A stretch of DNA of 64,000 nt from Methylomagnum ishizawai (GTDB lineage: Bacteria; Pseudomonadota; Gammaproteobacteria; Methylococcales; Methylococcaceae). Made by a program: the position numbers and the translations under genes. This document shows, piece after piece, positions 1-8,860 of the stretch (position 1 is the stretch's first letter; each line of letters opens with the position of its first letter). The stretch lies in the NCBI RefSeq assembly GCF_900155475.1, contig NZ_FXAM01000001.1, positions 1,103,501 through 1,167,500 on the forward strand. Reading direction: 5' to 3'. Under the pieces are notes generated by a model. It saw only the letters and a list, made by a program, of their open reading frames with translations. It did no database searches and was not told where the DNA came from.

Positions 1-1110
1 CTCAAGTATCGCTTGATCGATCTCGACGGCGAGGCGGTCCTGGCCACGGGGCTGGTCGAGCGCATCGGCGAGGACGGTGCGCCCGCCGCCGATCACCGCC
101 AAGCCATCGCCGAACTGGTGCGGCGCTTGGAAGCTTCCGGCCATTGGCGCGGTGCGGGCGATTTGTACGGCATCGGCCACCGGGTGGTGCATGGGGGCGA
201 AAACTTCGCCGCCGCCGCCTGGGTGGACGATGCGGTGGTCGCGGCCATCCGCGCCGCCATCGCCTTGGCCCCTTTGCACAATCCGCCTAATCTCCTGGGG
301 ATCGAAGTCTGCCGCGAGCTATGGCCGGGCGTGCCCCAGGTCGCGGTGTTCGACACCGCTTTCCACCAAACCATGCCGCCCCCGGCCTACCGCTACGCCT
401 TGCCGGAAAGTTGCTATGGCGGGGTGCCTATCCGCCGCTATGGTTTCCATGGCACCTCGTTCGCCTACGTCACGCGCCGGGTGGCGGAGTATCTGGGCCG
501 CGTCCCGGACGCGCTGAACCTGATCGCCCTGCATCTCGGCAATGGCGCGAGCGCCTGCGCCATCGGCGGCGGACGCAGCCTGGACACCTCCATGGGCTTG
601 ACCCCGCTGGCCGGTTTGATGATGGGCACCCGCTGCGGCGACCTCGATCCGGGCGTGGTGCTATATCTGTTGGGGCAGGGCCGGACCCTGGCCGAAGTCG
701 CCGACCTGTTGAACCGGGACAGCGGTTTGAAGGGCGTCGCGGGCGGCAACGATATGCGCGATGTACTGGCCCGCGTCGCTGCGGGCGATGCCGAGGCCGG
801 TTTGGCGGTGGCGATGTATTGCCACCGGATCAAGCACTATGTCGGGGCCTATAGCGCGGTGCTGGGCCGGGTCGATGCCCTGGTGTTCACCGGCGGCATC
901 GGTGAACACGCCGCGCCCATCCGCCAGGGCGTTTGCGCCGGGCTGGCGAACCTCGGCATCGTGTTGGACGAGGCCGCCAATGCCGCCCTGGGGCCGGGCA
1001 TCGCCGAACTCCAGGGGGGCGGCGGGGTGAAAATCCTGGTGGTGCCCGCTGACGAGGAATTGGAAATCGCCCGGCAGGCGGGCGGGGTCATCGCCCAGGC
1101 CACCGTATGA
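1..1110 (+). CDS. ackA: Acetate kinase (5' end cut by window edge)
   Basis: Acetate kinase interconverts acetate + ATP and acetyl phosphate + ADP in the cytoplasm. The reading frame is open from base 1 (LKYRLIDLDGE), so the true start and the first dozen or so residues, with the phosphate-binding N-GSSS segment, lie upstream of the window. Visible family motifs include GHRVVHGGE, FDTAFHQTMP, YGFHGTSF, HLGNGAS, MGLTPLAGLMMGTR and FTGGIGEHA, all typical of the ASKHA-fold acetokinase family. The C-terminus is intact. The phosphate acetyltransferase gene follows 89 bp downstream on the same strand, so the two probably form an ackA-pta operon for acetate overflow or uptake. The identification is secure. 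Confidence 0.96.
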   Translation, partial: LKYRLIDLDGEAVLATGLVERIGEDGAPAADHRQAIAELVRRLEASGHWRGAGDLYGIGHRVVHGGENFAAAAWVDDAVVAAIRAAIALAPLHNPPNLLGIEVCRELWPGVPQVAVFDTAFHQTMPPPAYRYALPESCYGGVPIRRYGFHGTSFAYVTRRVAEYLGRVPDALNLIALHLGNGASACAIGGGRSLDTSMGLTPLAGLMMGTRCGDLDPGVVLYLLGQGRTLAEVADLLNRDSGLKGVAGGNDMRDVLARVAAGDAEAGLAVAMYCHRIKHYVGAYSAVLGRVDALVFTGGIGEHAAPIRQGVCAGLANLGIVLDEAANAALGPGIAELQGGGGVKILVVPADEELEIARQAGGVIAQATV

Positions 1111-1199
1111 ACGGTGCCATCGACCCCCTGGCTCCGCCCGGAAACCGGCGCGGACCCGTGTGTTCCAACGCCATTCACCCTTGATCGCCAAGCAAAGCC

Positions 1200-3314
1200 A
1201 TGTGTATATCGCTTTATATCAGCACCATCGAGGCCGGGAGCGGTAAATCCGCCATCGCCCTGGGGCTTATCGAATACGCCCTCCGCAAGACCACGCGGGT
1301 GGGTTTTTTCCGGCCCGTGATCCACGAACCCCCGCCCGGCAAGCAGGACGAGGATATTGATTTGATCCTGCGCCATTTCTGGTTGCCCCAACCCTACGAC
1401 GCCTCCTACGCCTGGACCGACCGCGAGGTCGATCACCTCCTGGGCCAGGACCGCCAGGATGAGGTGTTGGACCGCATCATCCGCTGCTACAAGTTCCTGG
1501 AGCAGCATTGCGATTTCATCCTGTGCGAGGGCACCGATTTCCTGGGCGATACCAACGTCCTGGAATTCGATTTCAATTGCGTGATCGCCAAGAACCTGGG
1601 TTGCCCGGTGCTGATGGTGGGCAATGCCCATGGCCGGGCGGTGGGCGATACCCTGCACGCCGCCCGCATCGCGGTCGATGCCTACGCGGAACGCGGCTGC
1701 CGGGTGGCGGGGATGTTGCTCAACAAGGCCGAATCCGACGCGATCCCGACCCTGACCGCCGCCTTGCAGGCCGATTTCGGCGCAAGCCTGGACCTCCTGG
1801 CCGTGTTGCCCTTCGACCAGAAGCTCAAGAGCCCGCGGGTGCGCGAAGTCGCCGAACAACTGGGTGCGGAAGTATTGTTCGGCCATAGCCGGCTCGATAC
1901 CTTGATTTCCGGCTATCTGATCGCGGCCATGCAGGTGCAAAATGCCATCACGTGGCTACAGCCGGACCAATTGATCATCACGGCGGGTGACCGCGCCGAT
2001 ATCGTCATCGGCATGATGCAGGCCGATAAATCGGCCAATTATCCCCGGCTGGCGGGCATCGTGCTGTCGGGCGGGGTGCGGCCCGATCCGGCCCTGGTCC
2101 GGCTGATCGAGGGTTCGCGCGACCCCTTGCCGGTCCTCCTGGTGAAGTCCGACACCTTCACCACGGCCTCCCGCGCCGCCGAGGTGCATACCGCCATGGT
2201 GGCGGGCGACGCCGAGAAGATTCACCGCGCCATCGGCAACTTCGACGCCCATGTGGACCTCGCCAAGCTCGAACATCTGTTGAGTAACATCCGGGGCGTA
2301 GGGATGACGCCCAAGATGTTCACCTACAACCTGGTGGTGCAGGCCAAGAGCGACCGCCGCCATATCGTCCTGCCGGAGGGCACCGATACCCGTATCCTCC
2401 GCGCCGCCGCCGATTTGTCGTCCCGCGGCATCGTCGAAATCACCCTGCTGGGTATCGCCAAGAACATCGAGCAGATGGTCCGCGCCCAGAGCATCCCCTT
2501 GGATTTGTCCTTGGTGCGCGTGGTCAATCCCGCCGACAGCCCCCAACTCGAACGCTATGCCGAAGCTTTCCACCGGCTCCGCAAGCACAAGGGCGCGACC
2601 CTGGAAACCGCCCGCGAATATCTGCTGGACGTGTCCTATTTCGGCACGATGATGGTGTACCTGGGCGATGCCGACGGCATGGTCTCAGGCGCGGCCCATA
2701 CCACCCAGCACACCATCCGTCCGGCCTTGCAGATCATCAAGACCCAGCCGGAAGTGTCCATCGTGTCCTCGGTGTTCTTCATGTGCCTGGACGATGGCGT
2801 GGTGGTGTACGGCGATTGCGCGGTGAATCCCGCGCCCGATCCCGAGCAACTGGCGGAGATCGCCATCAGTTCGGCGGAGACGGCGCGGACCTTCGGCATC
2901 GAGCCGCGGATCGCGCTGTTATCCTATTCCTCGGGCGAATCGGGCCAGGGCGAGGATGTGGAAAAGGTGCGCAAAGCCACCCGCATCGCCCGCGAACGGC
3001 GGCCCGATTTGAAGCTGGAGGGTCCGATCCAATACGACGCGGCGGTGGACCCAGGGGTGGCGGCGCAGAAAATGCCGGGTTCGGAGGTGGCGGGCCGGGC
3101 CACGGTGTTCGTGTTCCCCGACCTCAACACCGGCAACAACACTTACAAGGCGGTGCAGCGGGAGACCGGGGCCATCGCCATCGGCCCGATCCTGCAAGGC
3201 TTGAACAAGCCGGTCAACGACCTGAGCCGGGGCTGCACGGTGGAGGATATCTTCAACACGGTGGTGATTACCGCGATCCAGGCGCAGAAGGGGAGGCGTG
3301 GGGGGGACGGTTGA
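1200..3314 (+). CDS. pta: Phosphate acetyltransferase, long form
   Basis: Converts acetyl-CoA + phosphate to acetyl phosphate + CoA, partnering acetate kinase upstream. The 704 residues match the long proteobacterial Pta (about 710). An N-terminal BioD-like P-loop domain carries EAGSGKSAIALGL near residue 12, a DRTGG-type middle domain follows (about 210-330), and the catalytic PTA_PTB domain occupies about 375-700, with LPEGTDTRILRAA, DGMVSGAAHTT, SYSSGESGQG and PDLNTGNNTYKAVQR. The ATG at 1200 is the start that places the P-loop at the usual distance from the N-terminus; no strong ribosome binding site is visible. A degraded copy of the last codons lies at 4443-4510. The function is secure. 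Confidence 0.96.
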   Translation: MCISLYISTIEAGSGKSAIALGLIEYALRKTTRVGFFRPVIHEPPPGKQDEDIDLILRHFWLPQPYDASYAWTDREVDHLLGQDRQDEVLDRIIRCYKFLEQHCDFILCEGTDFLGDTNVLEFDFNCVIAKNLGCPVLMVGNAHGRAVGDTLHAARIAVDAYAERGCRVAGMLLNKAESDAIPTLTAALQADFGASLDLLAVLPFDQKLKSPRVREVAEQLGAEVLFGHSRLDTLISGYLIAAMQVQNAITWLQPDQLIITAGDRADIVIGMMQADKSANYPRLAGIVLSGGVRPDPALVRLIEGSRDPLPVLLVKSDTFTTASRAAEVHTAMVAGDAEKIHRAIGNFDAHVDLAKLEHLLSNIRGVGMTPKMFTYNLVVQAKSDRRHIVLPEGTDTRILRAAADLSSRGIVEITLLGIAKNIEQMVRAQSIPLDLSLVRVVNPADSPQLERYAEAFHRLRKHKGATLETAREYLLDVSYFGTMMVYLGDADGMVSGAAHTTQHTIRPALQIIKTQPEVSIVSSVFFMCLDDGVVVYGDCAVNPAPDPEQLAEIAISSAETARTFGIEPRIALLSYSSGESGQGEDVEKVRKATRIARERRPDLKLEGPIQYDAAVDPGVAAQKMPGSEVAGRATVFVFPDLNTGNNTYKAVQRETGAIAIGPILQGLNKPVNDLSRGCTVEDIFNTVVITAIQAQKGRRGGDG

Positions 3315-3342
3315 TCCGACCAGGGTTGGCGGAGCGCGAAGG

Positions 3343-3365
3343 CCGGCCCCGGCTTGAGGGGCCGG
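3343..3365 (+). terminator. Hairpin downstream of pta
   Basis: CCGGCCCC and GGGGCCGG form a perfect 8-bp stem with a 7-base loop, about 30 bases after the pta stop codon. A T-rich stretch (GTCCGTTTTG) follows about ten bases later rather than directly. It could terminate pta and, in the other direction, lies just past the end of the convergent secreted-protein gene. It is not a canonical terminator. Confidence 0.35.
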
Positions 3366-3403
3366 GTTCCGTGTCCGTTTTGTAACGCGCTTTCTTGCGG
3401 GAG

Positions 3404-4192
3404 TCAGCAGGCGACCTGCCCTTGCTTGATGTAGATGACCGGAATCACGTTGCTTGCGTTGTTGGTATCGCAGAAATCATAGGAACCGCCGCCCACATCG
3501 AAGACCTTGTAGGTGAAGTTCGGGCCTCCGGTATATGAATAGTTGAGGACCGTACTGGTGCCGCTCCCCGAGATGGACCAAGTGCCTATGGTTTCGCTGG
3601 GATCGACCGTGCTGGACGGTCCTTGCTTATAATCGATGACACTTCCCGTCGTGCTGTTTGGGTTGCCTTGGTGGTATTCCTGGTTGTACCAGGGGGCGGC
3701 GGTATAACCGACAGCGGAACCCTGGACGCAGACCGTGTTGCCGAGCACTAAGGTGGCCAGCCCAGGGGTCGATGTGATCCCTTTAATTACGTTGGGGTCG
3801 TTGGTCGAAGATGCCGAGAATGTCCCCGCTCCAGAGAATGTTATTAGATTCGTGGCACTGCCACCGCTACCGGACTGGGTTGCCGCGCCGGATGTAAACC
3901 CGAGCGTCCCAGAACATGTGCCTCCTATGGCGGTTACGGCCGCGGCATTGCATGAGGAAGTGGGCGTGAGATTGGTGAATAGGGCGGCCACTTGTGCGGA
4001 TGTGCTATTTCCGCTGCCATTGGTGACGGACAGTCCCCCAACGACCACACTTTTGTTGGCGTTTAAGCTTCCAAAAGTAACGGCATTGCCTGTAACGGTC
4101 GAAGTGATCTGCCCGCTGGTCGGACAGGCCGCCATGGTTTGGATGGGGAGGGTGGATAGGACGAGAGCGCAGGTTCCGGTTAATAGTCTCAT
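3404..4192 (-). CDS. Secreted protein of unknown function, paralog A
   Basis: A 262-residue protein read from the ATG at 4192, which opens a clear signal peptide (MRLLTGTCALVLSTLPIQ, cleavage probably after QTMA). The reading frame continues upstream without a signal-like sequence, so the inner ATG is preferred. The mature chain is rich in Ser, Thr, Gly and Asn with few charged residues and several Cys. Its C-terminal part (EYHQGNPN, IGTWSISG, VLNYSYTGG, YDFC, then a final Cys) aligns with the C-terminal part of the gene at 4532-5125, so the two are paralogs. Extracellular or outer-membrane location is inferred from the signal peptide. I do not recognise the family and assign no function. Confidence 0.75.
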   Translation of the reverse strand: MRLLTGTCALVLSTLPIQTMAACPTSGQITSTVTGNAVTFGSLNANKSVVVGGLSVTNGSGNSTSAQVAALFTNLTPTSSCNAAAVTAIGGTCSGTLGFTSGAATQSGSGGSATNLITFSGAGTFSASSTNDPNVIKGITSTPGLATLVLGNTVCVQGSAVGYTAAPWYNQEYHQGNPNSTTGSVIDYKQGPSSTVDPSETIGTWSISGSGTSTVLNYSYTGGPNFTYKVFDVGGGSYDFCDTNNASNVIPVIYIKQGQVAC

Positions 4193-4442
4193 GGCATATC
4201 TCAATGGAAAGGGTCGATTTGAAAGGGGTGGGTGGGAACGGCCCGGAAGCCATGCCGACTCGAACAAGAAGCCGCGACCCACCCAACCCATCACCGGGAA
4301 GCTAAAGGATAGTAATTAAAATTGGGCTTGCGGAACTATTTTATGCCACTCCGGTGGGAACCGGTATCTGGCCCCATAGGGGAGTGAACAGGTTGGTTGG
4401 GTTGCGGACGGCGGGCATCTGCGCAGGGTAAGGACGGGTCGG

Positions 4443-4510
4443 GCCGGGGCTGCACGGTGGAGGAATCTTCAACACGGTGGCGGCCGCGACCCAGGCGTAG
4501 CAAAGCAAGA
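4443..4510 (+). pseudogene. Decayed duplicate of the pta 3' end
   Basis: GCCGGGGCTGCACGGTGGAG, then GGA-ATCTTCAACACGGTGG, repeats the pta codons at 3226-3264 almost base for base, with one T missing; similarity continues weakly through CCGCGA(C/T)CCAGGCG. No matching start or full gene is present, so this is a relic. It sits just beyond the 3' end of secreted paralog B, as the real pta tail sits beyond the 3' end of paralog A. This shows that the duplicated unit was pta tail plus secreted gene. The rest of 4193-4531 holds nothing else recognisable apart from the upstream region of paralog A. Confidence 0.75.
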
Positions 4511-4531
4511 AGCGAGGGCGGGGAGGTCCAC

Positions 4532-5125
4532 TTATGGGGAACAGTTGGAAATATCGCCCGAAGGCTTGCCGTTAAAGACATTGGCCACGACCAGTTCGGT
4601 GCCATTGGCCGCCGTGCAGAACGAGAGCTTGGTACTCGAACTGGATGTGCCTTGGCTAGGGGTATTGCCATAGACGATATACGTCATGGTGAGCGTGCCG
4701 TAGGTGTATTTCACGGTCGCGCCTGGGTTGCCGGGGCCGGGAATATTCACAAACGCCCAGGTGCCTATCGGGGAATTGTCGGGGTCCGCCGGATCGGCGG
4801 TCGTGTTGCTGTGCTGCTCTATGATGTTGCCGTTGGCGTTGTGGTATTCGTGCCAGGTGCCGGTGATCGCTCCGGGAGTTCCATTGGTGTTCGAACCGGT
4901 GCTGCTCGCGCCCGTGCCGGTGCCGCAGACAAAACGACCGCTCAGCGCGTTGATCAGGCTGCTTCCGGTGGAGGTATAGCGGATCCAGCAATTGCCTTCG
5001 CCTAAGGTGCATACTCCACTGCCCGCTGAAGTTTCACCGCCCACGGCGGAGCATTGCGCCCCGGCTTCCCGCGCCAAGCCGACACACAGGATTAACCCCG
5101 CCATCATGATCGTGTTCAGTTTCAT
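4532..5125 (-). CDS. Secreted protein of unknown function, paralog B
   Basis: A 197-residue protein starting at the ATG at 5125, eight bases after a good ribosome binding site (GAGGAATCAGGCTT-ATG). The open frame extends far upstream, but that part is antisense to the neighbouring membrane-protein gene. The signal peptide is MKLNTIMMAGLILCVGLA with a likely cut after EAGA. The mature protein is Ser/Thr/Gly/Asn-rich with about six Cys. EYHNANGN, PIGTWAFVNI, VKYTYG, TYIVYG and LSFCTAANG line up with paralog A, while the N-terminal halves differ. Family and function are unknown; secretion is inferred. Confidence 0.75.
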   Translation of the reverse strand: MKLNTIMMAGLILCVGLAREAGAQCSAVGGETSAGSGVCTLGEGNCWIRYTSTGSSLINALSGRFVCGTGTGASSTGSNTNGTPGAITGTWHEYHNANGNIIEQHSNTTADPADPDNSPIGTWAFVNIPGPGNPGATVKYTYGTLTMTYIVYGNTPSQGTSSSSTKLSFCTAANGTELVVANVFNGKPSGDISNCSP

Positions 5126-5181
5126 AAGCCTGATTCCTCGTTTTCTAAGCAAGTATTTCGGGGGTGGGGGAATGGGCGGCA

Positions 5182-8100
5182 CTACGGGCCGCGGTGGCCG
5201 GAGCCCCAGAATCCGGCACTGAAACAGCACATGTAGAATATCATCGACAACCTTGGCGCATCCATCGTACTCCCCAGTAATCCCACTGCCAGGAAGCCCA
5301 CGATCCCCCCGGCCAATCCCGCCGCCGGGAGCCGCCCCGCCCGGAGGCCCGGCCCGAGCGCCCGGCCCGCCCCCGCCAGCAGCGCCGCCAGTGCGGCCAA
5401 CCCCAATCCGCCTTGGGCCACGTACAGTTCCACTGCCATCTGGTGGATATGCCAGGCCAAATCCTGGTCCGCCGCGAACAGCCAGCCCGCCGTGCCGCGC
5501 CCGAAGTCGCCGTTCTCCAATAATTCCCGCCCGTCCGGCCCCTTGAGGCTGATATCGTCCAGGTCCAAGGGTTCGCCGCCGCCGGGATTGTGCAGGGAGA
5601 ACTTCACCGTCCGCCAGCCCCGGCCCAACTCGCCGGAATCCAACTCGACAGCGACCCCGTGCCAGCCCGGTCCCGCCGCGGCCATGGGTGGGACGCCGTC
5701 CGCGCACGCGAAGGAATACAGCAGCGCCTTGGCGCATAGGGTCGCTTCCAGCGTGGCCCCGCCCCGTTCCCGCCGCAGCCGGGCCGAGAGCGTGTAGGGG
5801 GTGTTGGGCCGGAGCGCGACGATTTGCTCCAGGAAGGTCGATTCGCCCGCACCCAGGCGCAGAAAGGTATTGCCGTCCTCGTGCGGGAGGTTATAGGTGC
5901 CCGGCGGATGCGGGCCGTCCCCGCGCAGGAGGTAGAGCAAGGGATATTGGCCGAAGCCCATGCCGGTCAGGGCGGCGGTCGGTCCCCCGTCCATCAGGCC
6001 CAGGGCGTTGCGCCAATGGGCGAGGCGGACAGCGAAATCCTGGGAAGACCGCGCCAGCCGCTGCTGGGCGAAGCCGCCGGACAGCACCGGCACGGCGGCG
6101 GCGGTGACGGCCAGCGCCAATCCGGCCAGCGCCCAACGCCGATGGGGGGATGCCGCAGCGCCGGGCCGCAACGCCCCCAGCGCCACCGGCACCAGTCCCA
6201 AGACCAGCCCGGCATAGCCGCCCCTGGAAAAAGTCACCAGCATGGCATAGACCGCGCCCAGCGCCAGGGCGCAACCGCCCAGTTTCCAACCCCAGTGCCG
6301 GGCGGCGAGCGTCCGCGCCGCCAATACCGGGAAGCAGAGGGCCAGGAAGGCTTCGATATAGGCGCCGCCGGTACGTAGATCGGCGAAGGTGCCGGTGACG
6401 CGGAACACATTGTCGAAATCGCCCAGCCCCACAAAAACCTGGCGCTCCCACAGCACGGCCAGGACTTCCACCGCAAGCCCCGCGACCAGTCCGGTCAGCA
6501 GCCGCTCGCGCATGGCCTCCGCGTAGCTCGGCGGAATGCGCCGCATCAAGGGCACCAACAGCAAGGCCCAGAACAGCCCCTTGCCCACCTGCCAGGCTTC
6601 GAGCGGCGAATGCGAACTGGGCGGCAATCCGGCCAGCGGCGCGGCGGGGGGCCATAGTCCGCGTAGGCTGGACAGCGCCCAACTGGCCCATAACAGGGCG
6701 ATGGCCCACCCCAGCCAGCGGTTGGGCCAGGGCGCGGGCCGGTTGGCCGCGGCCCGCCAATAGCCTATCGCCAGCGCGACCAGCACCGCGAGGTCGAATT
6801 CGTTCAACAGCAGGTCGCCCGTATAGGGCCGCAGGTCCAAGACCGGCAGCAAGGCGGGCAGGAGCAGGAACAACAGCGAAGGCCGCCGCCACAGCAATAG
6901 CCCATAGGCCGACAAGGCCAGCGCCAGCCAGGGCGTTCCGGTGGGATACCAAGCCAACCCGACGGCGATGGCCGCGCCCGCCGCCAGGGCCATGGCCAGC
7001 CCCAAGGGATGGGGTCGAGGCCAAGGGGCCGGGGCGGATGCCGCCCTGTCCGGGATGGATTCGCGGCCCGGCTTCCCGGCGAGGCTGTTCGCGGTCCAAT
7101 CCAGCAGGACGTAGGCCAGGGCCGCGCCGGCGGCGGCGATCAAAAGGTTGGTCGGGTCCGGGTGGCGCGGCGGCACCCAGAGCTTGCCCGCTTCCATCGG
7201 CAAAACCAGCGCCAGGGCGACCAGTCCGGCCAGCCCAGGACCGACCCCGCCGCGCCGGTCCCGCCATGCCCAGACCGCCACGCCGACCGGGGCGTACATT
7301 CCCGCCACCGACAATAGGCTGCTCATGGCCACCATCTCGGTGGAGTAATAATGGTAATAGAAGGGCAGGAACCGCACCTGTCCGAGCCGGTCCAGGGCGG
7401 CGGCGGCGGGCAGCCAGGGCGGCGATAGCCAGCCGCTGATCTTCGCCAACAGCAGCAAGTAGGGCAGGGCGGCGAAGGGGATGATCCGGCGCAGCGTCCG
7501 GGCCATCCATTCCGGTCCCAGGACGCGGAGGCTCCGACCCAGTACCGCGCCCGCTACCAGTCCCAAACCCCGTTCCGGGACCGAAAGCCCCTGCGAATAA
7601 CCCGAGGCCAGCAGCAATTGGACCAGTTCCAATCCCAGTCCCAGCCCGCAGCCGATCAGGAATAGGCGGCGATAGCCCATATCCGGCCAGGCCCAGGCGA
7701 TGAGCAATCCCAAAGGCAGGACGGCGAGGACTTCGCCCGCCTGGCGTGCCAGGCAGACCAGGCCGCCGCATCCATCCACCAATAGCCAGCCTTGTTGGCC
7801 CGAGGACAGCTTCCAGGCCAGTTCCTCGCGCGACAGCACGAAGTCGTAGGGGAACAAGGCCAGGGCGACATAGGCCAGCGCGTAGGCTGTGCCCAAGGCC
7901 AGCGCGGATTTCCTGCCGCCCTGGGCGAATTGGTCCAGCAGGTAAGCGATGCGCCGCCGCCCCGCGCCGAACAGGCCGACCCCGGCCAGGCTGCCCAGGA
8001 TTTCGGCCAGGAGGTCGTTGAGCGAGACCGTGCGCGGGGCGAAGAAAATCTGGATGAATTCCACCGCCACCGCCACCCCGGCGCAGAAGGCCAGCACCAG

Positions 8101-8355
8101 CACTAGGGCCAGATGGCGCGATTGCGCCAGCGGACGCAGGCCCACCGCCCAGTGGCAGCCCAGGAAGGCCAGGGGGAGATATAACACGAGGTTGGCGATC
8201 CAGTCGGCCCGCGACACGATGCCCAGGTCCAGCCAGGGGATGGCGGCGAATTGTTGGAAAGCTTGTTGTAGCGAGACGCCGCGGTACTCGAAGGGTACCA
8301 GGCTGCCGTAGACGACGAAGACGAGGTAGGCGAAAAAGGCGTGGCCTGGGCGCAT
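5182..8355 (-). CDS. VanZ-like / O-antigen ligase-like polytopic membrane protein
   Basis: A 1,057-residue inner-membrane protein. The N-terminal half holds a clear VanZ-like unit (VEFIQIFFAPRTVSLNDLL, about residues 100-125) and two weaker echoes: LELVQLLLASG near 245, and EAGKLWVPPRHPDPTNLL near 390. The second half resembles O-antigen ligase/polymerase proteins, including TFSRGGYAGLVLGL. A non-membrane stretch of about 150 residues (TFLRLGAGESTFLEQIVALR through LLENGDFGRGTAGW) looks like a carbohydrate-binding jelly-roll in the large periplasmic loop, followed by final membrane helices. Start: ATG at 8355 after CCAGGATATTCCCG. A role in transferring or polymerising surface polysaccharide is inferred from the ligase part; the exact substrate is unknown. 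A PEP-CTERM protein elsewhere in the window fits an exopolysaccharide-making organism. Confidence 0.8.
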   Translation of the reverse strand: MRPGHAFFAYLVFVVYGSLVPFEYRGVSLQQAFQQFAAIPWLDLGIVSRADWIANLVLYLPLAFLGCHWAVGLRPLAQSRHLALVLVLAFCAGVAVAVEFIQIFFAPRTVSLNDLLAEILGSLAGVGLFGAGRRRIAYLLDQFAQGGRKSALALGTAYALAYVALALFPYDFVLSREELAWKLSSGQQGWLLVDGCGGLVCLARQAGEVLAVLPLGLLIAWAWPDMGYRRLFLIGCGLGLGLELVQLLLASGYSQGLSVPERGLGLVAGAVLGRSLRVLGPEWMARTLRRIIPFAALPYLLLLAKISGWLSPPWLPAAAALDRLGQVRFLPFYYHYYSTEMVAMSSLLSVAGMYAPVGVAVWAWRDRRGGVGPGLAGLVALALVLPMEAGKLWVPPRHPDPTNLLIAAAGAALAYVLLDWTANSLAGKPGRESIPDRAASAPAPWPRPHPLGLAMALAAGAAIAVGLAWYPTGTPWLALALSAYGLLLWRRPSLLFLLLPALLPVLDLRPYTGDLLLNEFDLAVLVALAIGYWRAAANRPAPWPNRWLGWAIALLWASWALSSLRGLWPPAAPLAGLPPSSHSPLEAWQVGKGLFWALLLVPLMRRIPPSYAEAMRERLLTGLVAGLAVEVLAVLWERQVFVGLGDFDNVFRVTGTFADLRTGGAYIEAFLALCFPVLAARTLAARHWGWKLGGCALALGAVYAMLVTFSRGGYAGLVLGLVPVALGALRPGAAASPHRRWALAGLALAVTAAAVPVLSGGFAQQRLARSSQDFAVRLAHWRNALGLMDGGPTAALTGMGFGQYPLLYLLRGDGPHPPGTYNLPHEDGNTFLRLGAGESTFLEQIVALRPNTPYTLSARLRRERGGATLEATLCAKALLYSFACADGVPPMAAAGPGWHGVAVELDSGELGRGWRTVKFSLHNPGGGEPLDLDDISLKGPDGRELLENGDFGRGTAGWLFAADQDLAWHIHQMAVELYVAQGGLGLAALAALLAGAGRALGPGLRAGRLPAAGLAGGIVGFLAVGLLGSTMDAPRLSMIFYMCCFSAGFWGSGHRGP

Positions 8356-8860
8356 CGGGAATATCCTGGACGAGGGATGCGGCGCGGTCGCGCCGCCAGG
8401 GCAGGATAACCAGCCTGGGGTCGCCGGAGCAACCGGGGTGGGACGCGGGCTTGGGGAAGATTAGTTTGCGCGTTCAACCGGGCGGGCGGAACGGCTTTTG
8501 ATCTTGTCCGGGCATCCGGTCCCGGCGGGGGCGCGATGGGGGTGGTCACGCCTACGCGGCTTGTTTAAGCGAAGTGATCCGGTCACTCGAAATAGCCATC
8601 CAGGCGGGGCGAGTCCGTGATAGCCTTACGGTTTCCTGCGTTCGGATCGCTGGCTTTCCCTATGGGTCGATAGGGGGGCGCGTCTGGCGCGGGGGAATTG
8701 GATACCGGAGTAATCGCTTTTGATTTACAGATGTCGCTGGCTGATTCGTTGCGCGTGTTGATGTGTACACCCCATAAATATATCGCTTTAGCGTGGCCAT
8801 GGCAACTCTATATCGAATCAAGCGCCCCGGATTTTCTTGCAAACAACGTTATTAAGTCAT
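8356..8860. other. Intergenic region between divergent genes
   Basis: About 500 bp with no convincing gene; short frames here have no coding signal. It holds a GC-rich hairpin (GCGGCGCG-GT-CGCGCCGC, 8379-8396) just upstream of the membrane-protein gene. A 13-base palindrome, GTGATCCGGTCAC (8574-8586), could be an operator for the HTH regulator downstream. An AT-rich patch (CCCATAAATATATC, 8771-8784) with TTGATG at 8758 may be that regulator's promoter. None of these is certain. Confidence 0.35.

Noticed and set aside
8660-8842. A 60-codon minus-strand frame upstream of the HTH regulator
   Set aside because: No ribosome binding site or recognisable features, and it covers the likely promoter of the regulator gene.
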